Shown here: in pieces, positions 27,479 to 36,996 of the stretch
Position numbering within the stretch: the stretch's first letter is position 1
How the letters are laid out: every line of letters starts with the position of its first letter
Assembly (NCBI GenBank): GCA_963733945.1
Contig: CAVTFD010000011.1
Coordinates: 124,001-188,000 of the forward strand
DNA from: AP-15 sp963733945
GTDB taxonomy: Bacteria; Pseudomonadota; Alphaproteobacteria; ATCC43930; CGMCC-115725
Reading direction: 5' to 3'
Length of the DNA stretch: 64,000 nt
Position numbers and translations under genes: made by a program
The notes under the pieces: model-generated
The model's input: only the letters and a program-made list of their open reading frames with translations
Databases searched by the model: none
Told to the model about the DNA's origin: nothing

Positions 27479-29612
27479 TCAGGGTACCGCTCTGGCCGGC
27501 TCCGGTCGCCGTGGGCCGAGATCCTCGCCGGTCTGCTGGTCTACCTGGCGCATACTGAGCTTTACCTTGCCGCGGTCATCAAAGCCCAGAACTTTGACTT
27601 TGACCGTATCGCCGAGCTTGACGACATCGGCAACCTTGCCGACCCGTTGGGGAGCGAGTTCGCTGATATGCACGAGCCCATCGCGCGACCCGAGAAAGTT
27701 GACGAAGGCGCCAAAATCAACGGTCTTGACGACCTTGCCGTTGTAGATCCCGCCGAGTTCGGGTTCGGCGACGATCCCCTTGATCCAGTCGATCGCTGCT
27801 TGAGCGGCATTGCCGTCGACCGCGGCGACTTTGACCGTACCGTCGTCGTCGATATCGATCTTCGCTCCAGTCGTCTCGGTGATTTCGCGGATGACCTTAC
27901 CGCCGGAGCCTATGACCTCGCGGATCTTGTCCTTCGGAATGCTCAAGGTGGTGATCCGCGGCGCGTTGTCGCTGACGGTGTCGCGCGCGCCGGTCAACGC
28001 CTTTGCCATCTCACCGAGGATGTGGATACGGCCTTCGCGCGCCTGGTCTAGGGCGATCCGCATGATCTCCTCGGTTATCGAGGTGATCTTGATGTCCATC
28101 TGCAGCGCGGTAACGCCCTTTTCGGTGCCAGCCACCTTAAAGTCCATATCGCCCAGATGGTCTTCGTCGCCGAGAATGTCCGACAATACGGCGAAACCTT
28201 CGGGCTCCTTGATCAACCCCATCGCGATACCGGCGACCGAACGAGGCAACGGCACGCCGGCATCCATCAGCGCCAGCGAGGCGCCGCACACCGAAGCCAT
28301 CGACGAAGAGCCGTTCGAACTCGGTGATCTCCGAGACGACGCGGATCGTGTACGGGAAGCTCTCTTTGGATGGCAGCAACGGCCGAACCGCCCGCCAGGC
28401 GAGCTTGCCGTGACCGATTTCGCGCCGGCCCGGCGAGCCCATTCTTCCCGCCTCGCCCGTCGAGTAAGGCGGGAAGTTGTAATGCAGCATGAAGTTTTCC
28501 CGATACTCGCCCTCGAGCGCGTCGATGATCTGCTCATCCTGGCCGGTTCCGAGCGTCGCCACCACCAGCGCCTGGGTTTCGCCGCGAGTGAACAGCGCCG
28601 AGCCATGCGCACGCGGCAGGATTCCAACCTCGGCTTCGATCGGCCGAACCGCGCGCGTGTCGCGACCGTCGATGCGGCTTCCGCCGCGCAACACGGCCCC
28701 GCGGACGATTTCCTTTTCAAGATCCTTGAACAGCTTGAACGCCTGCGTGCGCTGCTCCTCGTCGGGGAACAGGTCCGCGATCTGCGCCTTGGCGGCGTCG
28801 AGCCGGTTGCTGCGGTCCTGCTTCCCCTGCTCGCGATAGGCGGCTTCGATCAGCGGGCCGACCGTATCGCGCAGCCGCGCCTCGATTGTGCCGATCTCAG
28901 CCGATTTGGGCGGCAACAGCCACGGGTCGCGCGCGCAGGCCTCGGCAAGCTCAATGATCGCCTGGATCACCGGCTGGAGCTCGCGGTGGCCGAATGTCAC
29001 CGCGCCCAGCATGATCTCCTCGGAAAGTTCCTGGGCCTCGAACTCGACCATCAGCACGCCCTCGCCGGTGCCGGCGACGACGAGTTCGAGCTGCGAGCGC
29101 GGTAGCTCAGCCAAAATCGGGTTCAAGACATAATCGCCGTCGATATAGCCCACCCGCGCGCCGGCGATGGGTCCGAGAAACGGTATACCGGAGATCGTCA
29201 AGGCCGCCGAAGCCCCGACCATCGCCACGATGTCTGGATCGTTTTCGAGGTCGTGGCTCAGCACCGTACAGATTATCTGGGTTTCGTTGCGGAATCCGGG
29301 GGCGAAGAGCGGCCGGAGCGGTCGATCGATCAACCGCGAAACCAGAGTCTCCTTTTCCGACGGACGGCCCTCGCGCTTGAAGAAACCGCCAGGGATCTTG
29401 CCGGCGGCAAAGGTCTTTTCCTGATAGTTGACGGTCAGCGGAAAAAAGTCCTGACCGGGTTTGGCACTCTTCATCGCGACGGCGGTGCAAAGGACCGTCG
29501 TTTCGCCATACGTCGCGAGCACCGCGCCGTCAGCCTGGCGCGCGAGCCTGCCGGTTTCGAGCACGAGTTGGCGCCCGCCCCACATCAGCTCTTTGCGATA
29601 AACCTGAAACAT
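27479..29612 (-). CDS. pnp: Polyribonucleotide nucleotidyltransferase, with one frameshift in the sequence
   Basis: PNPase degrades RNA phosphorolytically in the degradosome. The first RNase PH domain (MFQVYRKELMWGGRQLVLETG onward) reads from 29612, and the second RNase PH domain, KH domain (KDKIREVIGSGGKVIREI) and S1 domain (GIYNGKVVKTVDFGAFVNF) read in another frame to 27479. The break is at 28318-28319: removing one A of the pair restores VSEITESNGSSSMASVCG. The repaired protein is 710 residues, the normal size. Because pnp is rarely lost, a sequencing error is the likelier cause. It is the last gene of the rpsO-pnp unit. Confidence 0.93.
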
Positions 29613-29709
29613 CTGTGGTCTTCCTTTACGAAAAATACGTGCAGCGAGCTGCGGCGGCGTTGCGCACCAACAGAAAGCTCACGGACCGACGATAAGACGC
29701 CGGTGTGGA

Positions 29710-29727
29710 GCCGAGGCAGTCCCCGGC
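29710..29727 (-). promoter_or_regulatory. Hairpin in the rpsO-pnp intergenic region
   Basis: On the minus strand GCCGGGG and CCTCGGC pair over seven positions, one a G-T wobble, around an ACTG loop, between rpsO and pnp. No U-run follows. In enterobacteria this gap holds a terminator and an RNase III site that controls pnp; whether that holds here is inference. Confidence 0.35.
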
Positions 29728-29785
29728 CTGTCCAGTCCAAATAGCGGCGATCGACGTCGACTGCATGGGGGCCTTCGACAAAGTG

Positions 29786-30055
29786 TCAGCGGCGCAGGCC
29801 GAGACGACCGATCAACGTTTCGTAGCGGGTCACGTTCGACCGCTTGAGGTAATCCAGCAACCGCCGCCGCTGGCCCACCATGACCAGCAACCCGCGCCGG
29901 GAATGGAAGTCCTTTTTATGACTTCCCAGGTGGTCGGTGAGGTTGCGGATGCGTTCGCTGAGGATTGCCACCTGTACCTCCGGCGATCCTGTGTCTGCCG
30001 ATTTGGTGGCGTATTCGGAGATGAGCGTTTGCTTGCGCTCGGCGGTGATCGACAT
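29786..30055 (-). CDS. rpsO: 30S ribosomal protein S15
   Basis: 89 residues, the exact usual length, from the ATG at 30055 (MSITAERKQTLISEYA). The signature block LTDHLGSHKKDFHSRRGLL and the C-terminal LLDYLKRSNVTRYETLIGRLGLRR are characteristic. S15 binds 16S rRNA early in small-subunit assembly and in many bacteria represses its own translation. It follows truB after 14 nt and precedes pnp. Confidence 0.97.
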   Translation of the reverse strand: MSITAERKQTLISEYATKSADTGSPEVQVAILSERIRNLTDHLGSHKKDFHSRRGLLVMVGQRRRLLDYLKRSNVTRYETLIGRLGLRR

Positions 30056-30069
30056 CGGGTCGAGCCTCT

Positions 30070-30984
30070 TCAACAATTGATAATGCGCAATGGTCGAAGA
30101 CAGTCGTCTTCGATCATCGCCAAAGCGATCAGAACGTGGTCGTGCCACGCGCTGACGACGGTCCCTGCCTCGAGGCCGCCAAACTGCTTCTGCCAGTCGG
30201 AACGGTCCGGCGTCACCCGCTGTCCGCAACGCAGTCGAACGGCGTCAGCTGCCGCCAAGGCCAAAACTGGGATACCGTCTAGCGCGGTCTCGATCGGAAG
30301 CAGACCCCTGCACGCAGGCACACTATGGCGTAAACCCGCTAAAGATTCGAGTGAAATCGCCTGTGCCTCGGTAAACCGCCCGACCGACAGTCGGCGCAGT
30401 GCGGCGACGTGGCCCACGGTTCCGAGTTCGCTGGCAAGGTCGCGGGCGAGGGCACGGATGTAGGTTCCTTTGCCGACGACGGCTTCGAATTCCGCGTGGT
30501 CACGATCGGTCGCTGCGACCAGGCGCAGCTTGGCGATCTCCACCGGCCGGCTGGGCAAAGACGGCGGCGCATCTGCTCGAGCGAGCGCATAGGCGCGGTG
30601 CCCTGCGACCTTTATCGCCGAATAGATGGGCGGCGCCTGCGTGATCGTGCCGACAAAACGGGGCAGGACCGCCTCGATCGCCGCTCTGCCCGGCCGGGCG
30701 TCGCTTTCACCGACGATCTCGCCTTCGCCGTCATCGGTTGCGCGCGCGATCCCCCAGCGGACACTGAAGCGGTAGCATTTGCGGCCACGCATCGCGTAGG
30801 CCGTCGTTTTAGTCGCCTCGCCGAGCGCTATTGGCAGCACTCCGGTCGCCAGCGGGTCGAGGGTCCCGGCATGCCCTGCCTTGGCTCCGGTGGCGCGGCG
30901 GACATGTTCGACGATCCGATTGGAGGTGAGGCCCTGTGGTTTGTCGATAACAACCCAGCCGTGAAGACCGCGGTCAGTCGGCAT
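30070..30984 (-). CDS. truB: tRNA pseudouridine-55 synthase
   Basis: 304 residues from the ATG at 30984, which overlaps the rbfA stop by 11 nt. The catalytic Asp is in GHAGTLDPLATGVLPIALG; GWVVIDKPQGLTSN is the N-terminal signature and YSAIKVAGHRAY the later conserved block. A C-terminal TruB domain is present. The enzyme makes pseudouridine 55 in the T-loop of all elongator tRNAs. The frame is open 52 codons upstream into rbfA, but those residues are a shadow of rbfA. Confidence 0.95.
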   Translation of the reverse strand: MPTDRGLHGWVVIDKPQGLTSNRIVEHVRRATGAKAGHAGTLDPLATGVLPIALGEATKTTAYAMRGRKCYRFSVRWGIARATDDGEGEIVGESDARPGRAAIEAVLPRFVGTITQAPPIYSAIKVAGHRAYALARADAPPSLPSRPVEIAKLRLVAATDRDHAEFEAVVGKGTYIRALARDLASELGTVGHVAALRRLSVGRFTEAQAISLESLAGLRHSVPACRGLLPIETALDGIPVLALAAADAVRLRCGQRVTPDRSDWQKQFGGLEAGTVVSAWHDHVLIALAMIEDDCLRPLRIINC

Positions 30985-31432
30985 CGTTGTCGGTCTCGGC
31001 CTCCGCCGCCAGCGGGGTGAGGTCGCGCTCAACCTCCGGCCGTGACAACAGGGCGGAGATTCGGTCGGCCTGATCAAACGTGCTATCGAGGGCAAAGACG
31101 AGGGCCGGCGCGTAGCGTAGCGAAAGCTCACCGGCGACAAGCGCTCGCAAGAACGGTGTGCTGCGCTTGAGCCCGGCGATGATCTGCGCGGCGTTGGCGC
31201 CGCCCAACGGCATCACATAGACACTGGCATTTCGCAGATCGGGGCTGAGCCGGACTTCGGTCACGGAGATGCTGGCCTCGCGCAACGCCGGGTCTCTGCA
31301 TCGGTCCTCGCTTAGGATTTGCGACAACACATGGCGCAGTTCTTCGCCGACACGCCGGCGCCGCTGGCCGGCGCCACGGTCCAACTCGTCGGCGCCCTGA
31401 GCCCGCCGCCGGTCGAACTGCCTTTTATGCAT
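30974..31432 (-). CDS. rbfA: 30S ribosome-binding factor A
   Basis: 152 residues. The KH-like core is visible as RVGEELRHVLSQILSE, ISVTEVRLSPDLRNASVYVMPLG and the C-terminal LRYAPALVFALDSTFDQADRISALL. RbfA helps 16S rRNA 5'-end maturation. The first 25 residues are Arg-rich. It lies between infB (41 nt upstream) and truB (11-nt overlap), the standard position. Confidence 0.95.
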   Translation of the reverse strand: MHKRQFDRRRAQGADELDRGAGQRRRRVGEELRHVLSQILSEDRCRDPALREASISVTEVRLSPDLRNASVYVMPLGGANAAQIIAGLKRSTPFLRALVAGELSLRYAPALVFALDSTFDQADRISALLSRPEVERDLTPLAAEAETDNDAD

Positions 31433-31472
31433 ACTAATTCTCTATCGCCCAGTCATTGAAATCACAACTCTC

Positions 31473-34094
31473 CTACAAAGTCCGCGCCACTTCTTCAATT
31501 TCGAAGCACTCGATTACATCGCCGGTCTGGACATCCTGATAATTTTCAAAGGCCATACCGCATTCGTAACCTTCCCTTACCTCGCGCACTTCGTCCTTGA
31601 AACGCTTCAGGGTCTTGAGAGTGCCTTCGTGAATGACGACGTTGTCGCGCAACAAGCGAACCTTGGCGCCACGCCGGACTGTGCCTTCGGTGACCAGGCA
31701 GCCCGCGACTTTGCCGACTTTGGTAATGTTGAAAACGTCGCGGATCGAGGCGTTGCCGAGGAGGCGCTCACGCAGGGCCGGGGCGAGCAGCCCCGACAAT
31801 GTACCCCGCATATCTTCGATCAAGTCGTAGATGATCGAATAATAGCGAATCTCGACACCGTCGCGACGGGCAAGGTCGCGGGCCTGCGGATTCGCACGGA
31901 CGTTGAAGCCGACGATGACCGCATCCGACGCTTTGGCCAGGATTACGTCGCTCTCGTTGATCCCGCCGACGGCCGAGTGAAGCACCCGGATCGAAACCTC
32001 GCTGGTCGAAATCTTTTCTAGAGAGCCGGTGATTGCCTCGAGCGAACCCTGCACATCAGATTTGACGACAATCGGGAGCTGGTTGGCGGCCCCCGCGGCG
32101 ATCTGCGAGAACATCTGCTCAAGGGTACCACGCCCACCCAGGGCGGCAGTCGCGTCGCGCCGGCGGCGCTGGCGGAAATCGGCGATGTCACGAGCCCGGC
32201 TCTCGTTCTCGGCGACGACGAAATCGTCGCCCGCCAAGGGCGCGCCGTTGAGGCCGAGCACCTCGATCGGTGTCGATGGGCCGGCCTCGGTCTGATTTCG
32301 CCCATGGTCATCGACGAGCGCGCGCACGCGGCCCCATTCACTACCAGCGACAAAGATGTCGCCGACATGCAACGTGCCGCGTTGGATAAGCACGGTGGCG
32401 ACGGCGCCGCGACCGCGTTCAATCTTTGCCTCGAGGACGACACCTTCCGCCGGGCGGTCCGGGTTCGCTTTCAGATCGAGCAGCTCGGCCTGCAGCAGGA
32501 TTGCCTCTTCGAGGCGGTCGAGATTGGTCTTCTTTAGCGCCGACACCTCGACATCGAGGACCTCGCCGCCGAGCTCTTCGACGACGATCTCGTGCTGCAG
32601 CAGTTCCTGCCGCACCCGCTCGGGCCGCGCATCCTCTTTGTCCATCTTATTGATCGCAACGATGATCGGCGCCTGCGCCGCCTTGGCGTGGCGGATCGCC
32701 TCTACGGTCTGTTCCATGATGCCGTCGTCGGCGGCCACGACCAGGACCACGATATCGGTCACATTGGCGCCGCGCGCGCGCATCGCGGTAAACGCCTGGT
32801 GGCCCGGCGTGTCGATAAAAGTGATCTGCCTACCGCTCTTCAGGTTTACGCGGTAGGCGCCGATATGCTGGGTAATTCCGCCAGCTTCGCCAGCCGCGAC
32901 GTCGGTATCACGCAGGGCGTCGAGCAAAGAGGTCTTGCCGTGGTCGACATGGCCCATGACGGTGACGACCGGGGCGCGCGGCAGCAGCTTATCATCGGCG
33001 TCCTGCTCGCCACGCAAGCCGACCTCGACATCCGCCTCGGCGACGCGGCGCAGCCGGTGGCCGAACTCGGTGACGACGAGTTCGGCGGTGTCGGCGTCGA
33101 TCACCTGGTTGATCGTCGCCATCATGCCAATGCGCATTAGCGACTTGATAACGTCGACCCCGCGCTCGGCCATGCGGTTCGACAACTCTTGAACGGTAAT
33201 CGTCTCGGGAATGACGACCTCGCGCACGACCTTGATCTGCTCCTGCTCACCTTGATGGAGCCGCTGGCGCTCGCGCTCTCTCGCCCGGCGCACCGAAGCC
33301 AGGCTGCGCATGCGCTCGCCCTCATCGCCCGAGAGAGCGCGGGTGACGGTGATCTTTCCGGTTCGCCGGCGCATTTCATGGCGCGGGGGTGTCGCGGGCT
33401 TCCTGACCTCGGGCCGAGCGCCGCGGCGCGGCGCGCCCACAGGCTCTTCTTCCTCTTCGGCCGGCAGCATGACCTTGCCGGCCGCGGCGAGCGCGGCAAC
33501 TTTGGCCGCAGCCGCTTTGCCCGCTCGCTCGGCGACCTCGCGCCGCGATTCCTCCTCCTTGCGCCGCTGTGCTTCGTCCTCGGAGCGCTTGCGTGCTTCT
33601 TCGGCGGCGCGGCGGCGCCCCTCTTCCTCCTCGATCTTGGCGCGCGCTTCCTCTTCGGCGCGCCGAAGATCTTCCTCCGCGGCCCGTTCCTCCTCCTGAC
33701 GCCGGCGATCGGCCTCCGCGAGCGCGGCGCGGCGGCGCGTTTCCTCGTCAGCCTTATGGGCATCCTGCACCGCGCGCACTCGGCCGGCTCGCTCTTCGTC
33801 GGTCAGCGCGCGCGGGATCACGACCGGGCGACGCGCCGGCTCCGCCACTGACGGGCGTGGCGTCGCCAAAGGCTCATGCCCAACCATCGGGGTCGTCTCG
33901 GTGCGCCCGACTTCCGGCGTGCCAGGGCCGATCACGCGCTTTTTGCGCACCTCGACGGTGACCGTCTTCGAGCGTCCGTGCGAGAAACTCTGCCGCACCT
34001 GGCCGGTTTCCACGCCCTTGCGCAGCTCCAGCCGGCCGCCGGGGCGAGCCAAGGTCAAGGGCCGCTTTTGCTCTTGTTCAGTCGTGTCGCTCAT
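31473..34094 (-). CDS. infB: Translation initiation factor IF-2
   Basis: 873 residues. An N-terminal IF2-associated helix region (KRPLTLARPGGRLELRKG) is followed by a long Ala/Arg/Glu charged coiled stretch (about residues 100-260), then the G domain with G1 GHVDHGKTSL, G3 DTPGHQAF and G4 NKMDKED, then domains II-IV. IF-2 places fMet-tRNA on the ribosome. The ATG overlaps the end of the ylxR-type gene by 4 nt. Unlike pnp, the gene is intact over 2.6 kb. Confidence 0.97.
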   Translation of the reverse strand: MSDTTEQEQKRPLTLARPGGRLELRKGVETGQVRQSFSHGRSKTVTVEVRKKRVIGPGTPEVGRTETTPMVGHEPLATPRPSVAEPARRPVVIPRALTDEERAGRVRAVQDAHKADEETRRRAALAEADRRRQEEERAAEEDLRRAEEEARAKIEEEEGRRRAAEEARKRSEDEAQRRKEEESRREVAERAGKAAAAKVAALAAAGKVMLPAEEEEEPVGAPRRGARPEVRKPATPPRHEMRRRTGKITVTRALSGDEGERMRSLASVRRARERERQRLHQGEQEQIKVVREVVIPETITVQELSNRMAERGVDVIKSLMRIGMMATINQVIDADTAELVVTEFGHRLRRVAEADVEVGLRGEQDADDKLLPRAPVVTVMGHVDHGKTSLLDALRDTDVAAGEAGGITQHIGAYRVNLKSGRQITFIDTPGHQAFTAMRARGANVTDIVVLVVAADDGIMEQTVEAIRHAKAAQAPIIVAINKMDKEDARPERVRQELLQHEIVVEELGGEVLDVEVSALKKTNLDRLEEAILLQAELLDLKANPDRPAEGVVLEAKIERGRGAVATVLIQRGTLHVGDIFVAGSEWGRVRALVDDHGRNQTEAGPSTPIEVLGLNGAPLAGDDFVVAENESRARDIADFRQRRRRDATAALGGRGTLEQMFSQIAAGAANQLPIVVKSDVQGSLEAITGSLEKISTSEVSIRVLHSAVGGINESDVILAKASDAVIVGFNVRANPQARDLARRDGVEIRYYSIIYDLIEDMRGTLSGLLAPALRERLLGNASIRDVFNITKVGKVAGCLVTEGTVRRGAKVRLLRDNVVIHEGTLKTLKRFKDEVREVREGYECGMAFENYQDVQTGDVIECFEIEEVARTL

Positions 34095-34717
34095 CTCGCT
34101 CCAATACCGTCATCTTGCCGCGCCAGCCCGCCTGGGATGGATTGTTCCGCCCGCTCGACCACCGCGTCTGCGCGAAAGCCGGCAACCTTCTCCGCATCGG
34201 CGATGAGCCGGCCACAGAGCGGGCCAGCCCCGAGCGATGCGTTTACCACGTGTTCGCGACCGAAGGCTGCGCCAATTTCTGCTGCCCTCAGCACGCAGAC
34301 AAGCGGCAACTCGCGCGCGAGCGACCGCAGCTTGCGGCGGGCGCCTGCTGCCCCATCGACCGCCGCAAGCAGCAGGGCCGCCTTCCCTGTCCGGGCCGCG
34401 TCGGACACCCTCTCAAAGCCGCCGACCGCAAGGCCGGCCCGTCGTGCGAGACCGACCGCATCGATACAGCGTTGCGCCAGAAGAGCCTCGACGCGATCCG
34501 CAATGTCGGCGGACACCACAACCGGCCGGCGCGCGGCGCGCGCAAACAGCCGCTTGGCGACCGCGCGTTCCACTATATCCCGGCGCGGCGTCAACCACAA
34601 ACCCCGTCCGGGCAGCCGTGCAGCGACGTCGGGCACAAGCTCGCCACTCGGACCGATGACAAAGCGCAGCAGGCGGAACCGGTCGCAGATCTCTCCGGTT
34701 ACAATGCAGCGCCGCTG
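34091..34717 (-). CDS. ylxR: YlxR-type RNA-binding protein (DUF448) with L7Ae-like C-terminus; start unresolved
   Basis: The DUF448 signature QRRCIVTGE starts at 34717 and continues with LLRFVIGPSGELVPDVAARLPGRGLW; the C-terminal half (RCIDAVGLARRAGLAVGGFERV) resembles the L7Ae/eL8 fold, a two-domain architecture usual in alphaproteobacteria. No ATG, GTG or TTG precedes the signature in this frame, although it stays open to 34795; the only in-frame start is the GTG at 34636, inside the domain. A missed base upstream or a non-standard start is likely. Position between nusA and infB supports the assignment. Confidence 0.85.
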   Translation of the reverse strand, partial: QRRCIVTGEICDRFRLLRFVIGPSGELVPDVAARLPGRGLWLTPRRDIVERAVAKRLFARAARRPVVVSADIADRVEALLAQRCIDAVGLARRAGLAVGGFERVSDAARTGKAALLLAAVDGAAGARRKLRSLARELPLVCVLRAAEIGAAFGREHVVNASLGAGPLCGRLIADAEKVAGFRADAVVERAEQSIPGGLARQDDGIGAR

Positions 34718-34785
34718 GGCGCCGTCGCTACCGGCCTCCGCCTTGCACCCTAGCGTCGCTGTGCCGATCCGGCGAGTCGTCGCGC

Positions 34786-36330
34786 CTACTCCTGCTCATC
34801 GGATGTGGCTTCGTCTTCGAACCAGTGGGCGCGGGCGCGCATGATCAGCGCGTTGGCCGTTTCAAGATCGAGGGTAGCGCCGCCCTTGTCGGAGGCGGCG
34901 AGAAGCTCCATGAGCTCGTCGCCGGCAAGATCGGCGAAATCGTCGAGGGTCTTAACCCCCTTCTCGCCGAGCGCCACCAGCATCCCCGGGGTCAACTCCT
35001 CGAACGCCGCCAAATCGTCTTCGACCCCGAGTTCGCGCCGTCGCTCCTCGTATTCACGGTCGCGCCGATCGAGCGCGGCGCGCGCACGCTCCTGCAGCTC
35101 CGCAGCGATTTCGGGATCAAACCCTTCGATATCGGCGAGGTCTTTGACCGCCACATAAGCGACCTCTTCGAGCGAGGCGAAACCCTCGGTCACCAGCAGT
35201 TGTGCTATCACCTCGTCGATGTCGAGAGCGTCGATGAACATCTTGCTGCGGCTGCGGAACTCTTCGGTCCGCCGCTCCAACTCCTCAGCCTCGGTCAGGA
35301 TGTCGATGTCCCAGCCAGTCAGCTGCGAGCCGAGGCGAACATTCTGACCGCGGCGTCCGATCGCCAGGCTCAGCTGATCGTCGGGCACGACAACCTCGAC
35401 CCGGCGCTGCTCTTCGTCCATCACCACTTTGGCGACCTCGGCCGGGGCGAGCGCATTGACGACAAAGGTGGCCGGGTCCGGCGACCACGGAATGATGTCG
35501 ATCTTTTCGCCCTGCAGCTCGCCGACAACAGCCTGCACGCGGCTGCCACGCATGCCGACACAGGCGCCGACCGGATCGATCCCGCTGTCGCGCGAGATTA
35601 CCGCGATCTTGGCTCGGCTGCCGGGGTCTCGCGCCACCGCTTTGATTTCGATGATGCCGTCGTAAATCTCCGGCACCTCCTGGGCAAACAATTTGGCCAT
35701 GAATTGAGGGTGGGTGCGCGACAGGAAGATCTGCGGTCCGCGCGGCTCTTCGCGTACGTCGTAGATGTAGGCGCGCACCCGTTCGCCCTGGCGAAAGCTT
35801 TCACGCGGCAGCAGCTCGTCGCGGCGCGCCATGGCCTCGGCCCGCCCGAGATCGACGACCACGTTGCCGAACTCGACCCGCTTGACCAGGCCGTTGACGA
35901 TTTCGCCGACCCGGTCCTTGAATTCGAGGAATTGCCGTTGACGCTCGGCGTCGCGCACCTTCTGCACGATGACCTGTTTGGCCGACTGGGCCGCGATCCG
36001 GCCGAAATCGATCGGCGGTAGCGGATCGGTGATGAAGTCGCCGATCTCCGCTTCCGGGTTCAGATGCTGCGCCTGGGCCAGTGCGATCTGCGTCGCCTCG
36101 TTCTCGATCGGCTCGGCCACCTCGCGGAAGCGTAACAGCCGGATCTCGCCGTTATTGCGGTCGATCTCGGCGCGAATATCGTATTCCTGCCCGTATTTGG
36201 AGCGGCCTGCCTTCTGGATCGCCTGCTCCATTGCCTCGAGCACCTCGTCGCGATCGATACCCTTGTCGCGGGCAACGGTGTCGGCGACCTGGAGCAGCTC
36301 GGGGCGGGCGTAGATAACGGTGCTTTCCAT
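34786..36330 (-). CDS. nusA: Transcription termination/antitermination protein NusA
   Basis: 514 residues: N-terminal RNA-polymerase-binding domain (residues 1-135), S1 domain (ERVRAYIYDVREEPRGPQIFLSRTHP), two KH domains (IDPVGACVGMRGSRVQAV and LSLAIGRRGQNVRLGSQL), and two acidic C-terminal helix-hairpin repeats. NusA modulates pausing and Rho-dependent termination and takes part in rRNA antitermination. It lies 32 nt downstream of rimP. The acidic C-terminus EDEATSDEQE is typical of alphaproteobacteria. Confidence 0.97.
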   Translation of the reverse strand: MESTVIYARPELLQVADTVARDKGIDRDEVLEAMEQAIQKAGRSKYGQEYDIRAEIDRNNGEIRLLRFREVAEPIENEATQIALAQAQHLNPEAEIGDFITDPLPPIDFGRIAAQSAKQVIVQKVRDAERQRQFLEFKDRVGEIVNGLVKRVEFGNVVVDLGRAEAMARRDELLPRESFRQGERVRAYIYDVREEPRGPQIFLSRTHPQFMAKLFAQEVPEIYDGIIEIKAVARDPGSRAKIAVISRDSGIDPVGACVGMRGSRVQAVVGELQGEKIDIIPWSPDPATFVVNALAPAEVAKVVMDEEQRRVEVVVPDDQLSLAIGRRGQNVRLGSQLTGWDIDILTEAEELERRTEEFRSRSKMFIDALDIDEVIAQLLVTEGFASLEEVAYVAVKDLADIEGFDPEIAAELQERARAALDRRDREYEERRRELGVEDDLAAFEELTPGMLVALGEKGVKTLDDFADLAGDELMELLAASDKGGATLDLETANALIMRARAHWFEDEATSDEQE

Positions 36331-36362
36331 GGCTTTCTCGGGGTGCTCTCTGGTTTCGCGCC

Positions 36363-36851
36363 TCAGTGGGTTCGCGGACGGGAAGCCGCGATCAGATCGT
36401 CGGTCAGAACGAGCCGCGCGCGCGCCACGCTGGCAAGCGGCAGCCGCGCCTCGCCCGCCTCCGTGGCGAGGCGAACCTCTCCGTCAGCGGTGCCGAGCAG
36501 GCGGCCGCGAAAGCGCTTGCGGCCGGCGAACGGCTCCGTCAGCTCGATCCTGGCCTCGAAACCGCTGAAGCGGTCGTAGTCCTCGGGCCGAACCAGCGGG
36601 CGGTCGATGCCGGGCGAGCTTATTTCGAGAAGATAGGCGCCCGCGATCGGGTCGGCGACATCGAGAAGGGCGGAGACGGAACGGCTGATCAGAGCGCAAT
36701 CATCGACCGTCATCGGGGCGTCGTCGATCCGCTCGGCCATAACCTGCAACGTCGCGCGGCGCCCGCTGGTCACGGCGACCCGAACGAGGCGATAACCCAT
36801 CGCCACGAGCGACGGCTCGATCATCTGCACGATCTCGTTGGTTTCGACCAA
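36363..36851 (-). CDS. rimP: Ribosome maturation factor RimP
   Basis: 162 residues. The core motif YLLEISSPGIDRPLVRPEDYDRFSG and VDDCALISRSVSALLD define the family; the N-terminal EPSLVAMGYRLVRV is the start of domain I. RimP acts in 30S assembly. It is the first gene of the rimP-nusA-ylxR-infB-rbfA-truB-rpsO-pnp block; the promoter must lie in the 145 bp before the neighbouring oxidoreductase gene end at 36997. Confidence 0.95.
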   Translation of the reverse strand: MVETNEIVQMIEPSLVAMGYRLVRVAVTSGRRATLQVMAERIDDAPMTVDDCALISRSVSALLDVADPIAGAYLLEISSPGIDRPLVRPEDYDRFSGFEARIELTEPFAGRKRFRGRLLGTADGEVRLATEAGEARLPLASVARARLVLTDDLIAASRPRTH

Positions 36852-36996
36852 AAACCCGACCTCTGCTCCCGAACTTAGTGTCGCTATAAGAAAAAGTGGG
36901 CTCTCGGCCCACCTGCGAAGCAGTCCGCGGTGCGGACCTATGCGATTAACTGGTCAATATAAGCGAACTCCACGGCCTCGCAAGGGTGTTGCGCGA

